Assembly: GCA_001600615.1 (NCBI GenBank)
Contig: BCKK01000005.1
Location: 1,513,559 to 1,577,558, forward strand
From: Dioszegia crocea
Lineage: Eukaryota > Basidiomycota > Tremellomycetes > Tremellales > Bulleribasidiaceae
Length of the DNA stretch: 64,000 nucleotides
Direction of reading: 5' to 3'
Shown: positions 43,044 through 54,983 of the stretch, piece after piece
How the letters are laid out: every line of letters begins with the position of its first letter
Position numbering within the stretch: position 1 is the stretch's first letter
The notes under the pieces: generated by a model
Seen by the model: only the letters and a program-made list of their open reading frames with translations
Databases searched by the model: none
Told to the model about the DNA's origin: nothing
Position numbers and translations under genes: made by a program

Positions 43044-46000
43044 CTAGCCGTCCTCCCTCCTATCTTGCCCTTTATCATACGCCTCATATACCGCTTCTGT
43101 CCTAGACTCGTACCCGCCATACGTTGACGGACCAGAATCAGCCCCACCCCTTGATTCCGAGTATTCCCCACCCCAAACCTCCTCCTTCCGAGTATTCACC
43201 CTTGGCGCCTCCCTCCGCCCCCCTTTCCGCATATTCGTAGGTTGTTCGTAAGCAGTCGGCGGCGGTAAGCGAGATTTGGAGCCATTGAAGGTAGCCATGG
43301 GTATTCGGCCGAGTCTTGATTTACCCAATGCCGGAAGTGAAGTCTGCTCATTCCGGACCGGAATGTCGATATTGTATGACGTCGAACGAGGATGGTAGGA
43401 GTTGTGGATATGACCGTTGTCCGCTCGATCAAAATGGGAATGTGCCGCACTGGTACCATTTGTAGCTTGCTGAGAGGAGTATAGGGTTGAAGCTTGATGT
43501 GCGTGATGAGATTCGCCGAAATCTGTCGGATGGCTACGCCTGATGGATTCGACAGAGGCGTATCGTTCCTCTTCCCGCTCATCGACCAATGATACCCTGG
43601 ATGTCCTACCGCGCCCAGTGTCGATTGGTCCGACCGGGGCGAAAAACCGATCTCCACCCGAAGAGGACGTCTGTGGGATAGGTCCCATACCGTTTTTGAT
43701 GCCGAATTCGGGCTTATTGTTCTCGATGAATGGGACTCTCCATTCTCCTCTCGATGGCTGATCACTGCGGATGACCCCGCTCTGTACGTGCGAGTGATAC
43801 AAAGGAGGTGGTGCGTTTCCGGAGGATGAAGTGCGAGCTGCGGAGTATTGGCTTGGCTGGGTATTTCCGGAGTGTGAAGTACGTGGTGCAGTAAAACGAT
43901 TCGACTCGGTCCCCATTCTCGATGAATCTCTCCGTTCGGCATAGGGTTCACGATTGACAACTTGGGTGCGCTCGAATGTCGGTCGACCCGTTGTCGAAAC
44001 CGGATACAGAGCGGCGTTGGAAGCGTATTGATTGTCGAGGTCGGTATATTCGTCTCCCCACTCTCCCTGCTCCATCTCCCTGGTCCTAGACACCTCCCGC
44101 TGCTCATATGCAGAAGTGGGCCGATCCTGACCAGTATATCCCGCCGCCTTCACCACCGCCGGAGCACCCCGTTTCCCCTCATCCCGAACGTCCACCGCAT
44201 TCCTAGGCTGGAACTTCCACTGAGCCTTCCAATCATCACGGTCATCTTCATCCCCCGCCCCTTTACCGGCCTGCCCCATAGTCACAGCCGTAGCAGGCAT
44301 ATACCGCGGACGACCTCCATTCCCATTCTCCCCTTGCGCAGATTTGCGTATAGTGTACACTGTCCCCTTCTGCCCACGCAGCGTTTCCACCTCTGGCGAA
44401 GTTGACTGTCGATCGCGGGCGAATCGCATCACTCCCATCCCATCATCCTTCCTGGCGCGCTTATACGGATCCCGCACAGCCTCAGTGGCCCTCGTAGACG
44501 CCTCCGAGCCATACTGTCCGGTGCCCAAATTGGTCTTTGTCCGGAATTTGGGAGTAGGAATGGTGATTTCAGGTTTAGGGGGTTGAGGGGTAAAGAGTAA
44601 TTTAGGCTTGGCGAGCTGGGTGATGGTTTTGGCAGAAGCGGAAGGGGAATTGCCTCGATATCGGTGAGAGGTGGAAGTGGGATCATAATCGTAGGGAGTG
44701 TACATACCCTTCTTGGTGCCTGCCCGTTTGTTTGGCAGAGTACCCCAAGGAGTGGGTTTAACATCTTCACCCTCAATGTCCGAAGAGGCGCCCGCGGCGA
44801 GTTTCCGCTTATATGCTGGCGAGCGGAACATATCTGTATTGTCCCTGTTGGGTTTCATGGGTTGAAGAACAGGTCCGCGGAGCCGGGATTCGATTTGAGG
44901 TTGAGGAGAACGAGGACGATGAGCCCGTTTGACACTCATGGGGTCTTGAGAGATTGTCAAGCCTAGTACAAGTCAGCATGAATCCCACATCCATTCTCGC
45001 TAGCGTAGGGTGACTCACCCTTCGACATATAAGATGTAACGTCCGGTACATCCCTCGTTTCCTTCTTTCGACCTGATCCCATCTTTGCGTCCTCCTTCCC
45101 CTTCTCAGCAAGCTTGGCGAGATGCTCATACTTGGCCGCATTCGGCAGGGGGATCCTTCGGATAGGCTGAGGATGGACTAGATTAGAATCTTGTCGTCGG
45201 ACAGCCCGCTTCTCCGTCGGCGAACTATGAACCGGGACCGCGCTGGATGTATCTGCTGAAAAGCCGTAATCCTGGTCGAGTTTAGTGATAGTTGGTGGAT
45301 CCCAAAACCTAGAGGAAGAACCCACAAGGGTAGTAGGTGCCGTCTGAATCGGACCGTCACTCCCCCCACCATCCGCCTGATTGTCGAAATATCGACTCAT
45401 GACCGCCTTCTTCCCTTCTTCCTCATCATCCACCTCACTCCCCATATTCACTCTGACATCATCATCCGATTCTGCTTCCTCCGGATCAATAGATTCTCCA
45501 CCTTCCGATTCCACCTTCTTCCGCTTAAGAAGATGGGTAGTGCTGAGCTTGGGAATGAGCTCATCGATCGACGTAATACGTGTGATATCGGTGCCGTTCA
45601 TGAGAGAATTGATGAGTGCAGCCGCATCATCTTCGCCCATCTGGGAGGAGGAAGATGGAATTGTCAATGTAGTAGGGTTGGGGTTGGCCTTTGTTGATTT
45701 GGGCTTCGGCTTGGATTTGGGAGCAGGATTGGGTTTTGATTTGGTGGGTAGAGTCTTTTGGTGTTCGAGAAGCTTGACGATGGGGAATTTATCGGTAGGC
45801 TCGGCTCCAGCTGCTGTTTGGTCAGCTTCGACTAGGTCTTAGGGGAAGAAAAGGGATGAGACGACGTACGTAGGCGACTAAAGCGAACGCTCTTATCCTC
45901 CTCCCTGGCCTTTCCTTTCCCCTTCGTCAATCCAGCAGATACAGTCGACCCTTTACTCTTCTTTGGCGAGGTATGTCCATCGTCGTCAGTGTCATCCACC

Positions 46001-46953
46001 CTTGCTTTCCCTCGCTTCCTACTCCGCAGAAGACCGTCGAGACTATCCACCTCGCTATCGCTCTTCACCACCACCTTCTCTTCCTCTTCGTCATCTTCGA
46101 CTTCCACCACTTCAATCTCCTCCTCCACTTTCTTCTTCCTCCCCGTAGCCTTCCCCTTCTTGACCACCTTCTCCACCTCCCCATCCCCCTCTTCCACCTC
46201 CTTCTTCTTCCTCGGAGCTCGCTTCTTCTTCACCGGGACATCTGGTAAATCCGGCAACTCCACACCTGCGCCTGCCGCTTCAAACCTCGCCTCAGCCCCC
46301 TTCTTTCCCTTCCCTTTCATCCCCTTCCCTCCCTTAGGCTTCTCCGGCATCTCATTCAACATATCCACAATGCTCTTTTTCGCCTTGGCCGCCGCAGCCC
46401 CCTTCTTTCCTCCGGCAATCTTGGTCGAAGGGATCGGATTCCCACTTGCGTCCTTCCACCCATCCACCTCTGCCTTGGTCCATTTCTTCGTAGCCTTCTT
46501 GACGGCCTCTTTCTTTTCCTCGGCCGGATCCACACCGAATAGTTTCCCAGATTTGGCGGGGACCGGACCGCGTCGCCTAGGTACGGGAGGAGGGGGAGGA
46601 GAATCGCCTTTCTTCGTGTTTAGGGTTGATGTCGACAATCTTGAGGGTCCGGGAGCATCTTGATCGTCCCATGCGCTCGCTACTACTTCCTTCCCCATCC
46701 ATGTCTGGCCAGATTTCGCCTTCGCCCTCTCCTTCCCCTTGACCGCCTTGACAGCCTTCACCCCTTCCTCCCTCCGCTGCCTATTTGCGATTGTAAATGG
46801 GGTTTCCGTGAACTTGAGCGCGGCAGGTTCCCACACCCTAGAAATGTCCAATTCGCGGGCGAGTTCAGCATCGGCATTGTAGTATGCTGGAGGAAGGGGT
46901 TCGTCGTCTGAGTCGTCCGCGTCATCCCAGTCGTCCGCCCACTCGTCCGGCAT
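43044..46953 (-). CDS. Large disordered, probably nuclear protein of unknown family
   Basis: About 1,265 residues in three exons; I do not recognise a family. MPDEWADDWDDADDSDDEPL opens an acidic head, followed by PPAYYNADAELARELD and a very Lys-rich region (46100-46500; KKKRAPRKKKEVEE, GKATGRKKKVEEE) with acidic runs. An intron near 45810-45867 leads to PTDKFPIVKLLEHQKTLP, GEDDAAALINSLMNGTDITR and two similar short motifs, MSRYFDNQ and SSRFWDPP. A second intron near 44963-45018 leads to a long Ser/Arg/Gly-rich basic tail. The charge pattern and KRK/RKK clusters suggest the nucleus and nucleic-acid or chromatin binding. It shares a 318-base promoter with TAF5. Proteins of this look include DNA-repair scaffolds, but nothing proves that here. 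Confidence 0.75.
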
Positions 46954-47271
46954 TGCGGTTGCTTGAGGACTTCGGGATTTTCCGGATGAGGGATCAGGAT
47001 ATATTATCAGGGGGTGTCTTAGCGATCCTAGAGTTAGGAAAGGGTATTCATTGGACTGTTGAGAGGATGCATAGACGACTGAAAGATCAGAGTGGGGTTC
47101 AATCCCTCGCTCATTGGGCGGGTGACTGGATTTCGCGGGGCCCCGGATGCGCACGTGACCACCTACAATCCGTGCGTCGATCTCGCTTTGGCGGGCGGCC
47201 GCGAATTACAGCTTCTCCTGTCTGTTTATACCCTACCCATCCACCTTGACCCACCCCAGACCGCCCTCAAG
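46954..47271. promoter_or_regulatory. Divergent promoter, unknown nuclear protein / TAF5
   Basis: Compact bidirectional promoter of 318 bases with a CACGTG E-box at 47152-47157 and a GC-rich patch GCGGGCGGCCGCG near 47191. The TAF5 leader is pyrimidine-rich. Confidence 0.65.
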
Positions 47272-50224
47272 ATGAGCGACAATCCCGGTGGAGATGCCGG
47301 ACCGAGCGCTCAGCCCGAAACCGGCGGGCCCGACTCAGCCCTTCTTCGACAATTCGTAATGGAGTATCTCCAGTCACACGGATTCGAGCGCGCCCTCCAG
47401 ATAATCCAGGCAGGAATCAAAGAGCAGGCATCTTCTGGTGATTCCGAGGAGAACCAGCGTGAAGCCATCATTCGTGCTCCGCAGCCTGTACCTATTGAAT
47501 CTACACTCAAGCGGAATATACCTCAGGCGCAAACTGTTTCAGCGTCGACATTGTCTGAAAGGATTACACCGGAATTCGAGGCGCAGGCGAGATATATCAT
47601 TGAGCAATTGCAGAAGAAGTCGGAGGCTGTAGATGAGGCGATGGAGGCTGAGGGTGACGCGGCGGATAGGCCAAGAGTGACGGGTGAGGGTGTGTTGGAT
47701 CCGAGTGAGAGAGTTGAGGGGTATCGGCGGTATAGGAGATGGGTGGACCAGGGGCTGGATCTGTGGAAGGTGAGCTACTACAGCAATATGTAGCATCTGC
47801 TGCTGCAGTAGTACGGGGCTCAAGCTGACAATCTAGGCTGAGCTCGACGGAGTAAGCTTCCCGTTGTTTGCACACACATTCCTCGACCTGCTACAATTTG
47901 GCTTCAAACGAGCAGGTAAGACGGTCGTTCCACGCTTTGACAGCCTAATGCTGATTTTCGTCTCAGCTCGTGGATTCTTCGATAGCAACAGGAAGCAGCA
48001 CGAGGAATTACATGCGACAGAAATCGCATCCTTGGCCGGTATATCCAGCAAGCTACAAATACGCGGTAACCAGCTTTGCATGCGCCTAGTGTAAGTCCCC
48101 TCATCAATATTTCTCTGATCTCATGGCCTCACATCGCTGACACTTTTATAGATCAGACAAATATACAGTACCCCTATCTCGGAACTCACACGACCTCCTC
48201 CTACAATGGCTAAGCGGTGCGGGGCTAGACGAGGACTGGGAAGCCGGCCTGCACTCTACCGCCGGGCGCGCCAAAGAGGCCGTAAAAGGCATAGTATTCA
48301 GCCGCATCAAACTCTCGGGTCAGTTGCCGCATCGAATTCGGCGTATGGCTCAAGCTGACAATTATACAGTCTCAGATTCCCCAATGCCCCTAGACAAGAT
48401 CACACTAGCCGCATCATCCGGCCTCCTCTCTTCCCTCGTACCCCAAACGACCGACCTACAGAAATTCAACACCTCCACTGTTCTCAGACTGGGTCCAGCT
48501 CGCAAAACCGATAAACTCAAGAAAGAATTGATTATCGAATTACAGGACGAGGCTTTGGCCAATGGGAATGGCCATCCCGAGCCCAAAGGGAATGGTGATC
48601 ATCCTGTGGCCAATGGCGGTGCTGAGAATGGGGCTGCAAATGGGAATGGCGATATCGAGATGGCGCAGCAGATTCTCATCAAGGAGATTGAGCCCGATGT
48701 GGGAGTCGATAGTCCCGAAGCTGAGGAAACGTTCCCTCCTGCACCTGCAAATTTCAGGACGGTAGATTTGAAGAGGGAGGTAGAGGCTGTGAGGGATAGA
48801 CGGAAGATGATTCGTCTGGGACCCGGTGCAGATTTGGGGAAGAGCGTTCCTCCGACGACGGTCTTGCCTAGTGTGGTTGCCTTCACTGTGTTTGATGGTG
48901 GGGAAGGGTGAGCTATACCCGTGTCCAATGCGAATAAGCGGGATAAAGCTGACTCGATAGTGTCTCCTCGGTCGAGTTCTCCCCAGACTCATCACTCATG
49001 GCTGTCGGATCGCCCGAGAGCTGTATAAGATTATGGAGCGTCAAGGGTGATAAGCTGAAGGCTAAATCAGTCGGTGCGTAATGTCAACACTCGTGCTTGG
49101 TCCAGAGCTGACGTATTAGACCCTTCATCTGGCGAACTGATGGAAGATGAAGGTCTGGCCTATCGTAAACTCATTGGTCACTCCGGACCAGTCTACTCCC
49201 TCTCTTTCGACCCAATACACGGTACCGCCCAATCCCCTTCCTCCCTTCTCTCATCATCGCAAGACGGTACTATCCGCTTATGGTCAATGGACACATACTC
49301 GAATCTTGTCGTTTATCGGGGTCATGGTCGGGATCCAGTATGGGATGTCGAGTGGGGACCTATGGGTGTATACTTCGCCTCGGCCAGTCGAGATCGGACA
49401 GCGAGATTATGGAGCTCGGACAGAGTTACACCATTAAGGATGTACACTGGTCATTTGGCTGATGTAAATGTGAGCTGGACCCTTGATACCCTGCAAAGAG
49501 TTAAGCTGACTACGTAGTGTGTCAAGTTCCACCCGAACTCTCTATATCTAGCGACGGGCAGTGCGGATAATTCATGTCGACTCTGGGACGTACAAAGGGG
49601 AGCGTGTATACGTCTCTTCTTGGGACATACGGATGCTGTGACCACAATGGCTATAAGTCCAGATGGCAAAACTTTGGCCAGTGCCGGTAAGCCTTCTTCC
49701 TTATCTCAAATCTGTTCCGACACCATATTATCAGGACCCCATCCACTGCTTGCGCTGATCTCCAGGTATCGACAGAAGTATCTGGCTATGGGACCTCGGA
49801 TCCTCCCGACCAATCAAAAAGATGGTAGGCCACCGCGCCCCAATTCACTCATTATCATTCTCGGCCGAATCCAGCGTCCTAGTCTCAGGCTCGGCGGATT
49901 GTACCGTCCGATGCTGGGACGTGAAGTCTGCAGGGGGTGAGCGGGCGCGTGGAGATGCCGAGGGGAGAAGAGGCGGTGCGGGAGTGGATCTGGCGGGTAC
50001 GGGCAGATTACCGATGGGTCCTGGAGAAGTAGGATGGGATGAGGGTGCGACGTGAGTCTCGTCAGCAATCTGTCTGGAGATGTGTTTTGGCTGATTGACT
50101 TTAGATCGGATCTGTTGTCTACCTTCAACACGAAACGTACGCCTATCCTTAAGGCACATTATACACCGAGAAATCTGTGTATGGTAGCTGGGACGTTTGT
50201 GCCTCCTAGCAACGGTACGGTTTA
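47272..50224 (+). CDS. TAF5: TAF5, TFIID/SAGA WD40-repeat subunit
   Basis: Scaffold subunit of general transcription factor TFIID, and of SAGA in many fungi. Start MSDNPGGDAGPSAQPETGG; LLRQFVMEYLQSHGFERALQ is the LisH-like helix pair. The TAF5 N-terminal domain follows: RRWVDQGLDLWKAELDGVSF, FAHTFLDLLQFGFK, FFDSNRKQHEELH, LAGISSKLQIRGNQ and SDKYTVPLSRNSHDLLLQWL. A Gly/Asn-rich spacer (about 48550-48660) precedes the C-terminal WD40 propeller, with blades such as GHSGPVYSLSFDP, SQDGTIRLWS, SASRDRTARLW, GHLADVNCVKFHPNSLYLAT, GHTDAVTTMAISPDG and GSADCTVRCWDV. The stop at 50222-50224 follows VPPSNGTV. About eleven small introns. Order and length agree with fungal TAF5. Confidence 0.96.
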
Positions 50225-50419
50225 GTAAGGGTCGGCGAGATGTAAATGAGCAGATGTATCTTAATATTTCCTTCTACTTCAAGTCCGCCCCATCTCCGGT
50301 CTGACTAGTCTCTGTCCCTGATTCTCATCGGTCACTGACAGCGAAAGACATATCTTCAGATCGACGTTACTGGATTATACTTGAGATTCCTGTTCGATAT
50401 CGCCCCCCGTCCTAAGATA

Positions 50420-51289
50420 TCATGACGCTCCCTCTTCGCCGGCTCTCCGCTCTACTACCCCGTTCTGTATCGCCCTCCCCATCTGCTCTAACTCTGGATC
50501 ATGTGTGTCTCCCAATGCTACCGCAAGTGCAGTCTGCATTTCCGCCAACAGACCCTCTGGAACCAGTTAGCTGTCGAACAATGGGCACCGAAACGAAAGA
50601 CTTACCGGCCTGTGCTAACGCCTCTTTGTATTCTTGATTTGCAACCAGCATTTCTCCTTGTAGCTCGACGAGTCTTTCTGCCTGGATTTATCAGCCATGA
50701 TAAACAAAAGTAGAAAACGGGTATCAAAAGGGCACTCACCCTTGCTCCCCCATCGTCTTTCTTCGGTAATGCCGCTATGAGCAATTCGACATCTTTAGAA
50801 CGGGATATAATATCCTCGACAAATGTTTGTATTGCCGCTATTGACAATCAGCTACGAGACGTAATAGAATGGTCGACAAGACTCACCTCGGTATTCCTGA
50901 GGAGGAGCGGTGTTTTCACTGGCTAACGTTCGGGGGATAGCTGCTGAAGCTTGTTCGAAGGCGGTACGCTTCGTAATGTATTCGATAGAGGTATGGGTGA
51001 GAGTAAGGAGCTGCAAGTGTAAGCTAGCATTGCGGGAATCGCGAGGGCGGGACAGGCGTACGTCTAAAATGGCATCTTGAAGCTACGAGCTGTCAGCATG
51101 TTTGCTAGGCCTTGCACGGTATTCTATATAACTCAATAACATACCTGAGTGATCCTGTCCTGATGTATGAGTCAGTCAAGCTCTCTGCACTGCCATAGCT
51201 GCGATTTCCACTGAGAGCCGCAATAGCAACAACGACACAACAGCAGAACTCACCATGTCCGTGGAAAGCTCTTGGCTCAGCATTGCCAT
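50420..51289 (-). CDS. MED21: Mediator complex subunit 21 (Srb7)
   Basis: Middle-module subunit of Mediator, the bridge between activators and RNA polymerase II. Seven small exons give LSQELSTDMDRITQLQDAIL, DLLTLTHTSIEYITKRTAFE, AIQTFVEDIISRSKDVELLI, AALPKKDDGGARAERLVELQ, NQEYKEALAQAEGLLAEMQT and an acidic end RRAGEEGAS. The D(R)(I/L)TQLQD start, the FVxDIxxKxxxxExLIxxLP segment and the following coiled coil are the MED21 hallmarks. Two in-frame ATGs (51289 and 51283) are possible; I use the first. It is convergent with TAF5 (196 bases apart), so two core transcription genes sit side by side. Confidence 0.92.
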
Positions 51290-51689
51290 TGGTCCAGGAA
51301 TCAAATGGTCTGAGCGTCTGTCCCTCGCATCACAAATGCAGCCCAAGCTGAGATATGTGGAGCTGGAGATTTTGGTGTACTCGGTGGGATAGGCTAGAAG
51401 GACGAAAGCAACACTCAATGATCCAGTTGAGCCTGCACTGATGGTCGTCTGGTACTGGTGAAGTCCCCCGGAACCATCGAGACCTGCACCCGCCAAGATC
51501 AACTCCAGCCAACTCCAGTCAACAATACCACCACAACGGCCAGCATTGCATATTCCAGTCCGACGACCTACAAGATGATGACACAGATAAATCACACGGC
51601 CCAAACAAACTTTTTTAGTACAATGAAGCGTCGGATTTCCAGATATTATAGATTTTCGCCTCATGTCAACCCCCTTCTCTCCGGCCCCC
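51290..51689. promoter_or_regulatory. MED21 promoter region
   Basis: Lies between the MED21 start and the stop of the membrane-protein gene, both minus strand. A near-repeat of CAACTCCAGCCAACTCCAGTCAA occurs at about 51497-51519. No gene recognised. Confidence 0.4.
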
Positions 51690-53949
51690 TCACTCCTCCA
51701 TCTCATCCATGGCGCCCACCACTTCACCGCCAACACGGCCTATCCGCAGCCTGACCGTCTGACCGTGCTTTGACTGCCTGATCTCAATCCTATCTTCTTC
51801 GTTCTCCGCGGCAAAGTCGCTGTGGCTCGTACCGGCCGAAGTGGCATGTTCGTGCGTTTGGAAATCCAAGTTTAGGCCGCCGAATAGGTCGGCGATGAGA
51901 GGGAAGGAGGATACTAGGCGACCGCGAGCTGTTGCCATGTATTTATCTTTGACTTTGTAGTTGAAGTATATGGCGCGGATACCGATACCGAGGATGGTGA
52001 TGCTGAGTAGTCAGTCTGGGCTCTTATCATCTGACACATTGACATCATGACTGAACAGGGGTGGAAAGGGACGAGGGATAACTCACAAGTATAGAATAAT
52101 CAAGGCGAACAAGATCGCCATCCCAACCAAGTTGATTTGAGTGCCCGACGCAGAGGATTGCTCGGCCAAGAACGAGTCGGCCGCTGTAGCAGGAACGATG
52201 CGTGCGGTGGTGGAGATGGCAATTTTGCTCAAGAGCCGAGCGACATGTCGGGATAGGTCAATTTGGAGCCTAGACCTGCGCCATCGATGAGTGTTGTGAA
52301 GGTACGTCCAGCGGTAGTAGACCTGCAGAACTATCAGCAGATGCTCGCCAAAACTGTAAGAGTGACAAGCAGGACGTACCATGGCCAGGCGGTCATGCCA
52401 AACGCAACGTATGAGGTTGTAGCAACGTCCGCGAGTGCTGATGAAAGGACAGAGTACTTGTCGGGGGATGCGTACTCGTATGTGACGTCAAAGACGGAGA
52501 CGTCACAGTAGATGACATTCAACGCGTTGGTTCGACCATCCACCAAGAATCCCCTAGAGAGTGTCAGCTGGCATAATTGTAATATGATCGATGACGATGA
52601 CTTACGAAGTGCCCGCGAAATACTGTAAGCCTAGCTCAGCGGCACGAAGAGATTGATTCTTGTATCCTTCGGCGTAGGACGAGACAACATCGCCATAAGC
52701 AAATGGGCTAGTTGTCAGCCAATGCGCCTTCCAATCACGCATTCCACAGGCAAGACACCAACTGACTTTGCGTCAAAACCGCGAGAGATCTCTGATCCGT
52801 TCTTGGGCGATATCGGACCTTTTGGGGTGTATCCCTGCGGCGTGGGTTGCGCATTGACCAGCTCGAAGGCGGAACAGGCAACGCGCACCCTAGGACCGGT
52901 AACATCGCATTTGAGGAGGACGTTGGGGGTTGTGCCGTTGCATTGAACGCAATGCTCAGTGACGCTTCGGCATGATGCCCGCACGCCGAGTGCTTTGGCT
53001 TTGTAGCCGATGGTAGGGGGATGGGCGGTAGTCAGGATGGCAGTGTTGTCGTTAAGCCAGGCAACGCGCGACACGTCCGAGGAGTTGTTGTAGACTTCGG
53101 ATGCGCGTGATGCCGTGTTGTTTTCCGTGGCTGCTGAGCCGCTATTGGATCAGTCCAGAATTGTAATGTGTAAGGCGGAGGTACTCACTCAGTCAGACCA
53201 CACGCTGCGGCGTTATATGCCGACTTGAGCTGCACAGCATTCTGCTCGGTACAGAGCGTCTGATTGATGATTCGGGAGTAGAGCGCGAAATCGGGGGTAC
53301 TGGAACCAAGGGATCCGAAGTTGCTGGTGGCCGGAATGCTTGTCTCCGGCTTGGCGTCGAACTGGAGGTAAATACTGACGGCGTGAATACCATTCGAGAG
53401 GACGAGGAGCCAGCACAGGAGCCAGAAGGCCTTTTTGAGCAAGGGTGGCCAAGGGAGGGTGCGGTTGATCCCGGACCCCAGAGCCTCGAACCAGCTCCTG
53501 GTCGACGCGCGTTGGGTGAGAGTATGTAGTGTGCCGAGCCTATAGATGACCGTCAGCGAGGAGTCTTTGGCAATGAGGCGGTGCAGAACTTCCAGAAGAG
53601 ACAGTGCTAAATCTGGGGTGAGGGCGTGTGGGGGTATGATGGGAAAACGAGGACTCACTGCACTGGAGAAGGTAGACGCTCATTTTCTTTATGCTTGGAG
53701 CTGGAGATCCAGTCCGCTGATGCTGTATAGGCATGTAGCAGCATGAGTGGACCGACCAGAAATTTGGTGACGGTCGCGCTGACGGTGGCAAGGAGTAAGA
53801 AACGGGTACCGGGGAGCGGTAATTTTGACGAGGAGGTTGGGGACGTCGAAGGTGGTTACATTGTGTTTGAACGCAAAAACCCACCAGCCGACAGCATGAC
53901 CCGCCAATAACGCGAGCCAAAGTACGGTGTAGCAGAATGTCTTGAACAT
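51690..53949 (-). CDS. Hypothetical multi-pass membrane protein
   Basis: No named family recognised. Start MFKTFCYTVLWLALLAGHAV at 53949, which places a helix at once; the frame upstream reaches a stop without another ATG. Further helices are LLLATVSATVTKFLVGPLML, AFWLLCWLLVLSNGIHAVSI, AWPWYVLLVTLTVLASIC and GMAILFALIILYLSITILGI. Between the third and fourth helices lies a domain of about 300 residues with many Cys (SCRSVTEHCVQCNGT) and Asn-glycosylation sites, probably extracellular. A cytosolic tail ends GAMDEMEE. About eight introns. Large proteins of this layout occur as uncharacterised families in basidiomycetes; function unknown. Confidence 0.75.
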
Positions 53950-54983
53950 CAGGCTTATCCGAGGAGAAGGGAGCTGGTCTGATCTGATGTGGGAGTCGTT
54001 CTTCAAGCTCTGGAGGAGGAGGAAGAAGGGCCTTCGGTGTCATTGTCTTCCGAGGTAGAACCCATATTGCTGGGTGGAGTAGGTGTAAGGGTGGGTAGAG
54101 GTAGTGGTATGAGCCTGAGGGCGGTCTGGGATTGCGAATGTTGTCTGAAGAGGTTAGTTATATATAGGGGTGCCAAGGCGGTGTCAATACTGCCGTCTCA
54201 GAGAAGAAGCCCATCTCCCAATTAAGCTTCTCGGATCAACACACATCTGAAACGCAAACACGCCAAAGGATACCCCGCAGATCGTCTAGCGGGGGACAGT
54301 GGTCAGTGCGTCGTCCTCCCAAGGGGGTCTCTTTAGGTCTCTTTCATCGGAGTTTTTCGGGCCGACAATGGTGAGCACAAGTGAGTACTGACTAAGTGCG
54401 TAGAGGTGGCTACAGAGATCATTCCGATGTGAAGGGAGAGTGGTTCAGTCAAGATTATCTGGAGAATGTCGGTGGTAGTGGAGGCCCAAAGCCCAAAGGA
54501 CTGGTTGTCAAATTCGATTATGTGCGCTAGTGATCGTCTCGCCCGTTATTAGTCGAACAGAGGACGTCTGGTTTCGGGCTTGATGATGGCAATCGGGAAT
54601 CTGCAGATGTGTGTGTATAAAGCTCTGATGAAACGCTGAAGGACGCGAAGCTAGTAATAGTGGAGGAGGTAGCATCGATATCGAAGGAGCCTTTCCGGTG
54701 CCTGAAAATCCTCGGCGATATCGATTACGGCCTAAGGAATGTGGCGCAGACTGGCATAGGTCGCCCATGTTACCGTTGAGGGTCAAAGTGCGCGGCTGAG
54801 CGGTGAACGACTGGGCTCCGTAGTAGTGCATTATAATACAACTCGAATCTCTACAACCGACCCTCTCTCCTCATCGCCGCCTCATCTGCTAGTACATCAA
54901 AATCAGACAAGCCATATACAAATACGCCAAACCTTCCCATTCATCATCATGCACCATCCCTACCTTGGCCGCGACTTCACCGC
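53950..54983. other. Long intergenic region
   Basis: Promoter of the membrane-protein gene and 3' region of GID4. A Pro/Ser frame at 54508-54831 (minus) and others show no similarity to known proteins. No tRNA or repeat was recognised. Confidence 0.4.

Noticed and set aside
45963..46663. Ser/Phe/Leu-rich plus-strand ORFs (45963-46663)
   Set aside because: Mirror image of the Lys/Glu-rich coding region on the minus strand.
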